Position numbers and translations under genes: made by a program
Part shown: piece by piece, positions 44,913 through 56,010 of the stretch
How the letters are laid out: each line of letters begins with the position of its first letter
Position numbering within the stretch: the stretch's first letter is position 1
Assembly (NCBI GenBank): GCA_022376925.1
Contig: JAIOJX010000031.1
Coordinates: 140,696,854-140,760,853, forward strand
Source: Tragulus kanchil
Lineage: Eukaryota > Chordata > Mammalia > Artiodactyla > Tragulidae
Length of the DNA: 64,000 nucleotides
Direction of reading: 5' to 3'
Notes under the pieces: model-generated
Seen by the model: only the letters and a program-made list of their open reading frames with translations
Told to the model about the DNA's origin: nothing
The model's database searches: none

Positions 44913-47150
44913 AGTTTCTATCTCTCAGTTCTGTCATTAGCCTTTCTGTACTCTCAGGCCAGTTATTTCAATGTCGTGGTGTCTCCGTTTTCCCATCTGT
45001 AAAGTGGACCCATTGATAAATGGCCCCATTTTACAGTGATAAGACCATCCCCCACCCTGCTGTCTACCCTCTCCAGTGACAAAGCTCAGGCTCAAGCTCT
45101 GGCCCAGGGATATAAAAGCAGGAACTTCAGGGGAAATAATAGTTTAAAGCAAGTGTTAAAAAAATGAAAAGGTACATGAAATGCCCCATGAATGCCTCCC
45201 GGATGAAGGACTAACCTTCAAAAAACTAGTTAGCTCACTCTGCAGACGCCCGGTGTCGTCCGGTAGGTATTCTGATTTTAAAAGAAAAACTACAAAGGAA
45301 ATACTTTATTTCTTTAAGAAATATCTAAGAATCTGCTGTGCTAAAATGGAAAAAAATCGTGAATTAAAATTTTAAATACAAATCACCATGGGGGTCAACT
45401 AAGACCTCCCTGGGGGACTGTGGGTTTGTGAGCCCCCCTCAGAGGCAGACAGGGAGGTCTGGGGTCTTCCTCGGCAGGTTCGGACCACTCAGGTTCTGGT
45501 CTGAGCCTCTGGCCGGGCTACAGCACTGCCCGCTCCCTCCTCCCCGCCGGGTGCCAGGAATGACTTCAGCGGGAACACAAAGGCGCCTTCATGTTCAAAG
45601 GCCGGCACGGCGGTTCATCCTCCGTCCTCCACAAACAAACAGGGCGACTTTGATCTGGGCAGGGTGGAAGCGGTAGCTCCAATTAGGCGATCAACCCGTG
45701 ACTGGGCTAAAGAATGTTTGTAATAAAGTAAAAGATCTAAGTGGCCGTAATGAAGGGCAATAGAACAATGGTGTCACTCGGGGATGCTCCGTGAGCTGTC
45801 CCATTTGAAGTGGATTAACCGACTGGCGTGGGACAGGACTGGGGGCCCGTCCCCCGGGGCCTCTCCTGGGACTCCGCCTCACCCCACGTGGTGCAGGATG
45901 GGCGCTCCAGGTGCACGCGGAAGGGGCCCAGGGAGCCGTTTCTGAAGCATGCCCTCCTCAGCTTTGTAGACACTGCCCTTCCACCTGAGGGGCGGCCTCC
46001 TTCAGTCAAAGCGTGGGCGTCCAGACCTCCAGTTTCTATCTCTCAGTTCTGTCATTAGCCTTTCTGTACTCTCAGGCCAGTTATTTCAATGTCGTGGTGT
46101 CTCCGTTTTCCCATCTGTAAAGTGGACCCATTGATAAATGGCCCCATTTTACAGTGATAAGACCATCCCCCACCCTGCTGTCTACCCTCTCCAGTGACAA
46201 AGCTCAGGCTCAAGCTCTGGCCCAGGGATATAAAAGCAGGAACTTCAGGGGAAATAATAGTTTAAAGCAAGTGTTAAAAAAATGAAAAGGTACATGAAAT
46301 GCCCCATGAATGCCTCCCGGATGAAGGACTAACCTTCAAAAAACTAGTTAGCTCACTCTGCAGACGCCCGGTGTCGTCCGGTAGGTATTCTGATTTTAAA
46401 AGAAAAACTACAAAGGAAATACTTTATTTCTTTAAGAAATATCTAAGAATCTGCTGTGCTAAAATGGAAAAAAATCGTGAATTAAAATTTTAAATACAAA
46501 TCACCATGGGGGTCAACTAAGACCTCCCTGGGGGACTGTGGGTTTGTGAGCCCCCCTCAGAGGCAGACAGGGAGGTCTGGGGTCTTCCTCGGCAGGTTCG
46601 GACCACTCAGGTTCTGGTCTGAGCCTCTGGCCGGGCTACAGCACTGCCCGCTCCCTCCTCCCCGCCGGGTGCCAGGAATGACTTCAGCGGGAACACAAAG
46701 GCGCCTTCATGTTCAAAGGCCGGCACGGCGGTTCATCCTCCGTCCTCCACAAACAAACAGGGCGACTTTGATCTGGGCAGGGTGGAAGCGGTAGCTCCAA
46801 TTAGGCGATCAACCCGTGACTGGGCTAAAGAATGTTTGTAATAAAGTAAAAGATCTAAGTGGCCGTAATGAAGGGCAATAGAACAATGGTGTCACTCGGG
46901 GATGCTCCGTGAGCTGTCCCATTTGAAGTGGATTAACCGACTGGCGTGGGACAGGACTGGGGGCCCGTCCCCCGGGGCCTCTCCTGGGACTCCGCCTCAC
47001 CCCACGTGGTGCAGGATGGGCGCTCCAGGTGCACGCGGAAGGGGCCCAGGGGAGCCCGTTTCTGAAGCATGCCCCTCCTCAGCTTTGTAGACACTGCCCC
47101 TTCCACCTGAGGGGCGGCCCTCCTTCAGTCAAAGCGTGGGCGTCCAGACC
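44913..47150 (+). repeat. Direct duplication 14, 1118-bp unit
   Basis: 44913-46028 recurs at 46031-47150. The last 100 bases of the first copy show four or five shortened homopolymers against the second: cagggagcc/caggggagccc, gccctcc/gcccctcc, gcccttcc/gccccttcc, gcctcc/gccctcc. It overlaps duplication 13. Confidence 0.94.
45590..45840. promoter_or_regulatory. Candidate enhancer-like non-coding element
   Basis: Unique sequence with a cluster of factor-site-like words: ttcaaagg (45595), acaaacaaaca (45631, forkhead-like), ctttgatc (45648, TCF/LEF-like), caattagg (45680, homeodomain-like), gaacaatgg (45763, SOX-like) and ggattaac (45812). Motif clustering is seen directly; function is inference. 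Duplicated from about 46708 and partly at 47919-48080. Confidence 0.35.
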
Positions 47151-47765
47151 TTCCCTGGTGACCCTCCTGGGGGGAGGACGCCTTGTCCCCCTCACCTTCA
47201 CTCTCTGGAGCCTGACCTGTGGAGTTGGGTTCTGCATGAGAGCAGGACTCAGGCTCTTTCCTGCCAGAAACGTTGGTAGGAACCCTTGCAAACTGTAGAG
47301 GGCCGTTCTTCCTCAGCATCGACACCCACTGTCCTCGTTACAGACGAAGGCATACAGGGAAGGGTCTGAGTGCTGGTTGCTGGTTTGGTAGGTGAGCTCA
47401 CACAGACGGAGGCACAGCGGTGGTATCTCCAACCTGCCAACGACTTGACATGCATCATCAGGGCTGCTGCAGACGGTTGCCCAGGCTGTGCACTGCAACA
47501 AGCCTAGGGCTGCCATCTCAGCTGAGGGACTGCCCGTTTCCATCATTCCGTTTTACTTCCTGATAATGCGTCGGAGGACTCATTTTGGTTCTCCGATGAG
47601 GGAACCGAGGCTCAGAAGGGTTGAGCAGTATCCTCCATGCCAGATGACTGAGCTTGGCCTCTGAAATCTTTATGGCACCACAATAAGATACGATACTGAA
47701 GGTGGCAGCCTGGACTAGCTTTTTATTTTTACTTGTTTAGTAGGCACTGTTCCAGGGCTCGGTGC
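47151..47765. other. Single-copy non-coding DNA
   Basis: No gene is recognised. Repeated at about 48235-48848. Confidence 0.5.
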
Positions 47766-47766
47766 G

Positions 47767-47884
47767 TTCCTGGTGGCGTGGTGGTGAAGAAACTACCTGT
47801 CAATGCAGGAGATACGGGTTTGATCCTGAGTCAGGAAGATCCCTAGAGGAGGAAATGGCAACCCACTCCAGTGTGATCGCCTGC
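47767..47884 (+). mobile_element. Bov-tA SINE, truncated at the duplication junction
   Basis: It contains aactacctgtcaatgcagg and aaatggcaacccactccag, then breaks off at gatcgcctgc. The complete copy is 48851-49052. Confidence 0.85.
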
Positions 47885-48850
47885 GACTTTGTGGAGTGCA
47901 TCAAGGTGAGGCTAAAGATTTGTAATAAAGTAAAAGATCTAAGTGGCCGTAATGAAGGGCAATAGAACAATGGTGTCACTCGGGGATGCTCCGTGAGCTG
48001 TCCCATTTGAAGTGGATTAACCGACTGGCGTGGGACAGGACTGGGGGCCCGTCCCCCGGGGCCTCTCCTGGGACTCCGCCTCACCCCACGTGGTGCAGGA
48101 TGGGCGCTCCAGGTGCACGCGGAAGGGGCCCAGGGGAGCCCGTTTCTGAAGCATGCCCCTCCTCAGCTTTGTAGACACTGCCCCTTCCACCTGAGGGGCG
48201 GCCCTCCTTCAGTCAAAGCGTGGGCGTCCAGACCTTCCCTGGTGACCCTCCTGGGGGGAGGACGCCTTGTCCCCCTCACCTTCACTCTCTGGAGCCTGAC
48301 CTGTGGAGTTGGGTTCTGCATGAGAGCAGGACTCAGGCTCTTTCCTGCCCGAAACGTTGCTCGGAACCCTTCCAAACTGTAGAGGGCGTTCTTCCTCAGC
48401 ATCGACACCCACTGTCCTCGTTACAGACGAAGGCATACAGGGAAGGGTCTGAGTGCTGGTTGCTGGTTTGGTAGGTGAGCTCACACAGACGGAGGCACAG
48501 CGGTGGTATCTCCAACCTGCCAACGACTTGACATGCATCATCAGGGCTGCTGCAGACGGTTGCCCAGGCTGTGCACTGCAACAAGCCTAGGGCTGCCATC
48601 TCAGCTGAGGGACTGCCCGTTTCCATCATTCCGTTTTACTTCCTGATAATGCGTCGGAGGACTCATTTTGGTTCTCCGATGAGGGAACCGAGGCTCAGAA
48701 GGGTTGAGCAGTATCCTCCATGCCAGATGACTGAGCTTGGCCTCTGAAATCTTTATGGCACCACAATAAGATACGATACTGAAGGTGGCAGCCTGGACTA
48801 GCTTTTTATTTTTACTTGTTTAGTAGGCACTGTTCCAGGGCTCGGTGCGT

Positions 48851-49052
48851 TCCTGGTGGCGTGGTGGTGAAGAAACTACCTGTCAATGCAGGAGATACGG
48901 GTTTGATCCCTGAGTCAGGAAGATCCCCTAGAGGAGGAAATGGCAACCCACTCCAGTGTGATCGCCTGCAGAATCCCACGGACAGAGGAGCCTGCCAGGC
49001 TATAGTCCATGGGTTAGCCAAAGTGTCGGACATGACTTAGCGATGAAACAAC
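48851..49052 (+). mobile_element. Bov-tA SINE, complete
   Basis: It runs from tcctggtggcgtggtggtg through aggctatagtccatgggtta to gacatgacttagcgatg. Confidence 0.9.
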
Positions 49053-49079
49053 AACCATAACAAATCCTAGGGCTCTATG

Positions 49080-49235
49080 TACATGAAGCCACTGAATCCT
49101 TACATATCCTGATGAGGTGGTCACAGTGATACCATTTTCAGTTTACAAACAAGGAAGCTGAGGAAGGCGGTGGGCTTGAAGTCATTTGGACATTTAGCAG
49201 AGTTGCAGGCATTTGCACTCAAAACAGCGGGACCC
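49080..49235 (-). mobile_element. MIR SINE relic
   Basis: Text accattttcagtttacaaac, aaggaagctgaggaaggcg and gaagtcatttggacatttag is MIR core in reverse. Confidence 0.55.
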
Positions 49236-49740
49236 TCAGAGCCTGTGATATTGCCCACTCTGCCGTCTGTCATCAGGGCCACCTCATGTCTGGCTGCTCG
49301 GTCTGAATGTTTGTTTGTTTGTTTTTTCTCCCCTTTATATGGGTGCTTCCATTCACCTGAGAAGGCCTGGGGTGTGGAGAATGTGTCTTCTGTTCCAGAG
49401 CATGCTTGTCCCTTCTGCATGGTCAGGGAGCCCAGAGCAGGAGCTACGTGGGCATGACGGGGTGTTCCTCTCTCTCTGCTCCATTTCTCTCCCCCTCTCT
49501 CCCTCAGAGGGGTCCCAAGGTAGACGGCAATCCTTTCCTTGACATGGGATCCCTTTAGTGTGTACTTTTTCTGTTTCTGACTATTCGCTTCAGCTAATCT
49601 GGTGTGACTTGATATCCATTGCATGGGCATTACCAGGGAGTGGAGGTAAGGAGGCTGTCAGCCTTGTTCCAGTCTCCTCCGTGATATGGAAAATAGCTCT
49701 TTAAGAGTTTAACTCCCCCAGGAGGCTGCCCTTTCCCATC
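49236..49740. other. Single-copy non-coding DNA
   Basis: It includes a (TTTG)n run at about 49309-49324 and a CT-rich stretch at 49465-49510. No gene is recognised. Confidence 0.5.
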
Positions 49741-49742
49741 CT

Positions 49743-50064
49743 CTTTTTTTTTTTTTTAAATTTATTTATTTTGGAGGGGTGGGGTGGGGAGGGAGGGGAG
49801 CAGGCGGGCTGCTTCTATTGGTCTTTCATTTGTCTGTTTTCATCCATCTTTGTTCTTCAGCCCGTGTGGGCCTCCCATCACAGTGGCCTCTGTTGTCGCA
49901 GAGCACCGGCTCTGGGCGCATGCACTCCAGAGCTCCGGCTCGGTGATTGGACACATCGGTCCAGCTGCTCCGCGGCACGTGGGATCTTCCCAGGCCAGGG
50001 ATCGAACTGGTGCCCCTTGCATTGCAAGGCGGTGTCCTTACCCACTGGACCACCAGGGAAGCCC
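49743..50064 (-). mobile_element. CHR-2-like SINE with G-rich tail
   Basis: A T run and ggggtggggtggggaggg block (49772-49800) precede ggctgcttctattggtc; the element ends accaccagggaagccc. Target-site duplication cccatcctctt lies on both sides. The G-rich block is shared with the element at 9190-9500. Confidence 0.87.
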
Positions 50065-51125
50065 CCATCCTCTTGGTGGTCAAGGAAGAAGAGGGATCCA
50101 GGGAGAGGGGTTGTGGGGTCGTGACACTCACTTAGCTCTTGAAACGGAGATTTCTGAACCTACAAAGTCAAGCCAGTTCCTCTCTGAGCAACCACGAGTG
50201 AATCCAAGAGGTCACTCTGGAGGCAGGTCCAGAGACCCACAGCTGGGCATCGTGTGAGCCAGCTTCACAAGGTCACATCTCTGCATCCCCACGTACCAGC
50301 CACACTGTCGAGTGTAAATCCAAGTGGACTCAAAGCACAGGCAAGAGGGTCCCTGCCCTTTCCGGGATTCTGGGTGCTGAAGGCTCCCTTGTGGGCAAAT
50401 TCCATCTGGCATTCCCACCCACACTGAGGAGGGCAATCTGCATTACTCAGACCCCTGATTCAAATGTTAATCTCATCCAGAAAGTGCCAGGCAGACACAC
50501 CCAGCCTCCTGTTTTTGCCCCACCATCTGCGCACCCTGGAGCCCAGTCCCGTGGACACAAACAATTCACCAGCACGCCCTCCCACAGAAGTCAGCTCCTT
50601 GAATAACGAGATGGATATCTGCCCCCAGCTTGCTGGCTTGCCCTTGCTGGGGGGAAGGTTGGTGCATAGGGAAAGGCCTAAGCTGCTTTGTGCGCTGCTG
50701 TGGGGACTCTCGAGGGTCCATCTGACTGTCCTTCAGTGTCACCACCCGCTGAGGAGCCCTTAGCACCCCCTAAACTGCACCCCAAGGCCTCCGGGTGTGG
50801 CTCTCCCCATCCCACTCCTCAGACCCACCGTCTGCCATCGGCATCCTCTTACCCTCACATCCAACCCCCGAGCCTCGGTCCTTGGTGGTGCCAGCTACTG
50901 ACATCCCCTCCCCTCCTGCCTCCTAAGACCCCTCTCTCCCTAGCCACCCAGGCTGCGGGGGTGGCCCTCTTTCATTGTAGACCCTGGGCTGTTGGAACTG
51001 GCAGGGCGCTTAGAGATGGAGCATGTCCTCCAGTCCTCCCCTCCCTTCTTACAGCGGGCAACGGAGGCCCAGGATGCAGAAGGAGCGAGTCTGTTGGCTG
51101 CCCTGACCCTTGGGCCCGGGTCTTC
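50065..51125. other. Single-copy GC-rich DNA
   Basis: A CT-rich strand at 50740-50950 gives a long open frame with proline/serine-rich composition. There is no recognisable domain, and I do not call a gene. Confidence 0.45.
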
Positions 51126-51128
51126 CCA

Positions 51129-51167
51129 TGTATGTGTGTGTGTGTGTGTGTGCGTGTGTGTGTGTGT
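51129..51167. repeat. (TG)n microsatellite, imperfect
   Basis: A tgtgtgtg run interrupted once by tgcg. Confidence 0.93.
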
Positions 51168-51930
51168 TCCCAGGGGATAGTGGAGGGGTGGGATAGCGAG
51201 GAGAGGGCTGTAGCCTGATGAGGAGAGAGGACATAAAGAATACCGCTGGGGATGGAGGCGGGGCAGGGAGCGTGTGAGCGTGGGCCGGGGTAGGTAACAC
51301 ACGTGCATCGTGTGCATGCGTCGGTACGTGAGTCTGTGTGACTCCTACAAAGTGACCCGAGGCCGTGGGTGCTGAATGGGGGGTCGGGGTGCAGAAGTCG
51401 GTCAGAGGCCAAGCGGTGTCGGCTCGTTAATATCTCAGACTGTTTCTCCAGCGTGCTTGTGGTGGGTGTGAGCTCTTCACTCCCTTCAGACACCACCGAC
51501 TTCTACGCCTGTCTCACTAGGGACTTCTGGGGGCGCTGTTCTGCTCCTCCTGGATCTCCTGGGAGGCGGAGGATGGGTGTAAAAGCTTACCTGGGGTCCT
51601 CCTGCCAGCACGGCCTGTCTGGAGGCCGGCCCAGGCTCCAGCCCCGTCCAGCCGCCTTGAGCTGGGTGCCTGCTGGCCGCTCAGCCCTTCGGGGCATGAC
51701 TTCTCTCATCTGTTCAAGAAGGGGCGTGCCAGCCTGGAGGCGGTTTCCAAACACCAGTCTTCTCTGCCAGCGTCTGCCCCCTGGTCTTGGCAAAACCAGA
51801 AAAGGAAGGACAAGGCGGTGGGTTGTTCATAAACCTAAACGCATGCCGTTTAATGGGCCAGACTTTCTTCTGAAATGACGTCCTTCATCTTTTTGATATT
51901 CAGATGCCCTTTTACAAATGCAATGATGGA
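51168..51930. other. Single-copy GC-rich DNA
   Basis: No gene is recognised. 51280-51345 is rich in gtgcatg-type words. Confidence 0.45.
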
Positions 51931-51981
51931 AGCTGTGTGTGGGTGTGTGTGTGAGTGCGCCTGTGAGTGTGTGTGTGCTTA
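51931..51981. repeat. Degenerate TG-rich tract
   Basis: Repeated gtgtgtg and gagtgtg words, imperfect. Confidence 0.8.
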
Positions 51982-51994
51982 TAGAAGAAGGCAA

Positions 51995-52680
51995 AGGGGC
52001 GAGAGGCAGTGGGTACCAAAGTGTGGTCTGAAAATGCCTGGGCCCCTGTCAGGGGGTCTATAAGGTCAGAACTCTTTTCATAATAATACTGAGATGTTAT
52101 TTGCCCTTTGCACTGTGTGGACATTTGCACTGATGGTGTAAGAGCGGTAGTGGGTCAGCCTGCTGGTGCTGGAGCATTGCTAGGGAAAAGGTTTGTGCAC
52201 ATAGAAAGGCATAAGCCAATTCACACGGAGCATAAATCAGGCTGTGGAAAAACAAATAAACAAAAAAGCCGAAGAAAAGAGATAGTTATTACTTAAGAAT
52301 GTCCTTGAAGCAGGAAAATGGATTAATTTGCTAAGTTATTCACCCTTGAGGACCAGCATTTTCACATTCTGGGGGACCGAGTGCATGAAGCATTGGTCCT
52401 GCACACTAAAGGACAGTAGTTGTCTTAAGGAGGAGTGCTTGGGCAATTGTCTGAGCTGTGAGCTGGCCTAACTGAATACCAGTTTTACTTGGGGGATAAA
52501 AAAGGCCAAGAGAGAAATTAGGGTTATTCAGACTTGAGTATTGGAAGCTTTTTTTCTGAAAAGGCGTGAACTGTGCTTGTTACTTCAAGGGAAAAAAGTG
52601 GACTGTGGTTGTTGCCAAGGATAAAATTCAAGCTTTCAAGATAATGGATGCTTGGACCGGAGTGTATATCCGACAAAGGT
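51995..52680 (+). pseudogene. Decayed hAT-superfamily transposase relic
   Basis: The layout ctgaaaatgcctgggccc, tttcataataatactgagat, ttgcactgatggtgtaagag, cttaagaatgtccttgaagc, gggttattcagacttgagta, ttacttcaagggaaaaaag and gataaaattcaagctttcaa follows a common mammalian hAT transposon whose transposase-like frame recurs in ZBED-type genes. In this copy the frame is broken by deletions and stops (for example a jump near 52290 and another near 52320). Family name (Zaphod/Tip100-like) is from memory. Confidence 0.6.
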
Positions 52681-52855
52681 ATTCTATCCTTCCTTTCTCC
52701 TGCCTTCCCTTTTCTCCTTCTTTCCTCTCTTCTTGGTGGGTACTAATGCCTTGCCCTGGCTGGCAAAGTCATCCAAAGTCATCAAAGGATTTCATGTGAC
52801 CTGGGGGAGGAGGTGTCAGGGCACAGGATAAGTGGCTTTAAGAGCAGTTCTCCCA
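52681..52855. other. CT-rich non-coding DNA
   Basis: A pyrimidine-rich stretch at 52685-52735; nothing else is recognised. Confidence 0.5.
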
Positions 52856-52856
52856 G

Positions 52857-53035
52857 GGCTTCCTGGTGGTCCAGTGGCTAAGACTCTGCCCTCCCAATAC
52901 AGGGGGCCTGGGTTCAATCCTTGGTCAGGGAACTAGATCCCACACGCTGCAGCTAAAGAAAAAGATCCCACACATTGCAACTAAGACCCAAATAAATAAA
53001 TATATATTTATATATAAATAAGTATTAAATAAAGA
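52857..53035 (+). mobile_element. CHR-type SINE
   Basis: Plus copy: ggcttcctggtggtccagtg, ggttcaatccttggtcagg, aactagatcccacacgctgc, with a tail of ataaataaatatata text. Confidence 0.87.
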
Positions 53036-53858
53036 ACAGTCCCCCCAAGTATGGCAACTTGGACTAGGTAGAAGGGTTTTTTCTCCCTGTCAAGTGAAAC
53101 TCAAATTAGGAGGTGGTCTGGGAGTAGAGGGCAACTGGACTCCATGAAAGGGGTCAGGGGTCCAGGTTGCTTCCATTTTGTCTTTCACCCAACCCAGTGG
53201 TTACAGCTGTATCTCAACCCTGTATCAATACTCAAACCTGCAAACCGAGGGGAGGACACAGTGAAGGGCAAACAGACATCCCCTCTGCTTGTAGACTGCT
53301 CGCACAGGGCCCTGCCTAGCTGCAAGGGAGGCAGGAAATGGAGTCTGTAGCCGTGAGGCTGTTCTCTTACTAAAGCAAGGCAAGCAGAGTGGGCATGCGG
53401 ACCTAGATGCCTTTTTGCTACAGTGGGTGTGGTGCAGGATCAGGAGAGACAAATGTGGGAAGAGTAAGACTGTGGCGTGTGCAGGCTTTCAGGTGCAAGG
53501 AGATGCTCAGCTGAGAGCCAGAGAGGCTGATGTAGACTTGGCACCCCAGCCTATGGCCTGTCTTCACCTTGCCAGACTCTTTGTGCGATCTAGGACAGGG
53601 GCCCTCATGCTTACCCCAAACCCGCTAGGCTTGGAAGAGACCTCAGAGATACCCTTCATTCTATCAAAGTGGGGGCTGAACCCCAGAGAGGGAAGACTCT
53701 TACCCAATGGCACACAGAAAGTCAAGGGTGTCGTGGAACCAATTGTCCTTCCCCAACCCATGATCTTCCTGCTGAGCCACTCAGCTCCCTCTGCTCCTTT
53801 CTGGAGCTATCAAGGGACTCCCTACCCGAGCTGACCACCCCATTCCTCATCCTCTGCT
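53036..53858. other. Single-copy non-coding DNA
   Basis: No gene is recognised. The part from 53542 is repeated at 54681. Confidence 0.5.
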
Positions 53859-53859
53859 G

Positions 53860-54067
53860 TGTGCTCAGTCGCCCAGTTATGTCTGACTCTTTGCGACCCC
53901 ACAGACCGTAGCCTGCCGTGGCTCCTCTGTCCGTGGGATTCTCTAGGCAAGAATACTGCAGTGGGTTGCCATTTCCTTCTCTACGGGATCTTCCTGACCC
54001 AGGAATTGAACCTGCTTCTCTTGCATTGTCTGGCGGATTCTTTACCACTGCACCACGCGGGAAGCCC
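53860..54067 (-). mobile_element. Bov-tA SINE
   Basis: Reverse copy: tgtctgactctttgcgaccc, ggttgccatttccttctc, gacccaggaattgaacctgc and ccacgcgggaagccc. Duplicated at 54997-55204. Confidence 0.9.
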
Positions 54068-54600
54068 ATCAAACCCCTCAGCTCGTTTGAATCTCCACTT
54101 TTCCTGTTGGTGACTCTGACCACTCCAGGACACAGGGTGGCCCCTTAAGAGCCTCCTCTCAGCTGGGGAGCAGACCCAGTGATTTACAAGTGTTAGTCAC
54201 TCAGTCCTGTCTGCCTCTTTGCTGTATCACCTTGACTCATTCTGTATCACCTTGCAAAGCACTGACTTACTTGAAACAGGAAAGGAGTGAGGCAAGCCTG
54301 AAGCACACGGTCAAAAAGAAGAATAGGCAGAGAAATGTAGCTTAAGAAAGGTCAGCCATCAGAGGAGTTTTCCTAACCTGTTTCATGCATCACTCAGGGT
54401 CTGTTTGGCTGCAAGTGCAAACATTCCCTCACACTTACTTACACAGTGAAAGAATGGATACTCACCAATTCCATATTTTAGGGCAGATGACTTTCAACAC
54501 CCCACTCCTGGTATCAACTTTTGCCTCACCTGAGGTGTCTTGTTGACACACTGGAAGAATAAGATCTGACTAACCTGAGGCTTTGGAGGGGTTTAAAAAA
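54068..54600. other. Single-copy non-coding DNA
   Basis: A short direct repeat ctgtatcacctt lies at about 54222-54256. No gene is recognised. Confidence 0.45.
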
Positions 54601-54614
54601 TATATATATATTTT

Positions 54615-54664
54615 TTGGCCTCTTTTATTGGTCCTTCATTTATTTATTTTCATCCATCTTAATT
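54615..54664 (-). mobile_element. CHR-2-like SINE, cut off at the junction
   Basis: Only the tail-proximal 50 bases are present (ggcctcttttattggtcc). The complete copies are at 55752 and 56888. Confidence 0.8.
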
Positions 54665-54996
54665 TTTTCCTTGCAGTCTCCACCCCAGCCTATGGCCTGT
54701 CTTCACCTTGCCAGACTCTTTGTGCGATCTAGGACAGGGGCCCTCATGCTTACCCCAAACCCGCTAGGCTTGGAAGAGACCTCAGAGATACCCTTCATTC
54801 TATCAAAGTGGGGCTGAACCCCAGAGAGGAAGACTCTTACCCAATGGCACACAGAAAGTCAAGGGTGTCGTGGAACCAATTGTCCTTCCCCAACCCATGA
54901 TCTTCCTGCTGAGCCACTCAGCTCCCTCTGCTCCTTTCTGGAGCTATCAAGGGACTCCCTACCCGAGCTGACCACCCCATTCCTCATCCTCTGCTG

Positions 54997-55204
54997 TGTG
55001 CTCAGTCGCCCAGTTATGTCTGACTCTTTGCGACCCCACAGACCGTAGCCTGCCGTGGCTCCTCTGTCCGTGGGATTCTCTAGGCAAGAATACTGCAGTG
55101 GGTTGCCATTTCCTTCTCTACGGGATCTTCCTGACCCAGGAATTGAACCTGCTTCTCTTGCATTGTCTGGCGGATTCTTTACCACTGCACCACGCGGGAA
55201 GCCC
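54997..55204 (-). mobile_element. Bov-tA SINE (duplicate copy)
   Basis: Same as 53860-54067 at an offset of 1137 bp. Confidence 0.89.
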
Positions 55205-55751
55205 ATCAAACCCCTCAGCTCGTTTGAATCTCCACTTTTCCTGTTGGTGACTCTGACCACTCCAGGACACAGGGTGGCCCCTTAAGAGCCTCCTCTCAGC
55301 TGGGGAGCAGACCCAGTGATTTACAAGTGTTAGTCACTCAGTCCTGTCTGCCTCTTTGCTGTATCACCTTGACTCATTCTGTATCACCTTGCAAAGCACT
55401 GACTTACTTGAAACAGGAAAGGAGTGAGGCAAGCCTGAAGCACACGGTCAAAAAGAAGAATAGGCAGAGAAATGTAGCTTAAGAAAGGTCAGCCATCAGA
55501 GGAGTTTTCCTAACCTGTTTCATGCATCACTCAGGGTCTGTTTGGCTGCAAGTGCAAACATTCCCTCACACTTACTTACACAGTGAAAGAATGGATACTC
55601 ACCAATTCCATATTTTAGGGCAGATGACTTTCAACACCCCACTCCTGGTATCAACTTTTGCCTCACCTGAGGTGTCTTGTTGACACACTGGAAGAATAAG
55701 ATCTGACTAACCTGAGGCTTTGGAGGGGTTTAAAAAATATATATATATTTT

Positions 55752-56010
55752 TTGGCCTCTTTTATTGGTCCTTCATTTATTTATTTTCATCCATCTTAAT
55801 TCCTTGGTCTGTGTGGGCCTCCCATTGCAGTGGCCTCTCTCGCTGTAGAGCACCAGCTCTGGGCACATGCATCCCAGAGCGCCAGCTCATAATTACACAC
55901 ACCGGTCCAGCCGCTCCTGGGTGTGTGGGATCTTCCTGTGCCAGGGATCAAACTGGTGCCCCTTGCACTGCAAGGCAGACTCTTTATCCACTGGACCACC
56001 AGGGAAGCCC
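55752..56010 (-). mobile_element. CHR-2-like SINE
   Basis: Full-length minus copy ending accaccagggaagccc. The flanks ctttggaggggttt and ctttgggggactttt look like a diverged target-site duplication. Duplicated at 56888-57146. Confidence 0.85.

Larger units (their letters stand above)
43102..45274 (+). repeat. Direct duplication 13, 1085-bp unit
   Basis: 43102-44187 recurs at 44187-45274. First-copy end changes: aacggtccatg for aaaggtacatg, cccggaagaagg for cccggatgaagg, and one G fewer at the junction. It overlaps duplication 12, so about 43102-43392 occurs three times. Confidence 0.93.
46764..48969 (+). repeat. Direct duplication 15, 1084-bp unit
   Basis: 46835-47884 recurs at 47919-48969. 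The 34 bases at 47885-47918 align, with many small deletions, to about 46764-46834, so the second copy begins with a corrupted stretch. The first-copy end has gatcctgag for gatccctgag and gatccctag for gatcccctag. Confidence 0.92.
53542..55801 (+). repeat. Direct duplication 16, about 1137-bp unit
   Basis: 53542-54664 recurs at 54681-55801. The second copy has shortened runs about 125-150 bp from its start (gtggggctg for gtgggggctg, gagaggaag for gagagggaag). Sixteen bases at 54665-54680 match neither side cleanly. Confidence 0.93.

Noticed and set aside
45181..45375. Small conserved protein present twice (also at 46299)
   Set aside because: The identity comes from duplication 14, not from selection. 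The third, related start at 44094 is the corrupted end of another tile.
50688..51218. 176-codon proline/serine-rich frame
   Set aside because: It arises from a CT-rich stretch and a (TG)n run (VCVCVCV). No homology is recognised.
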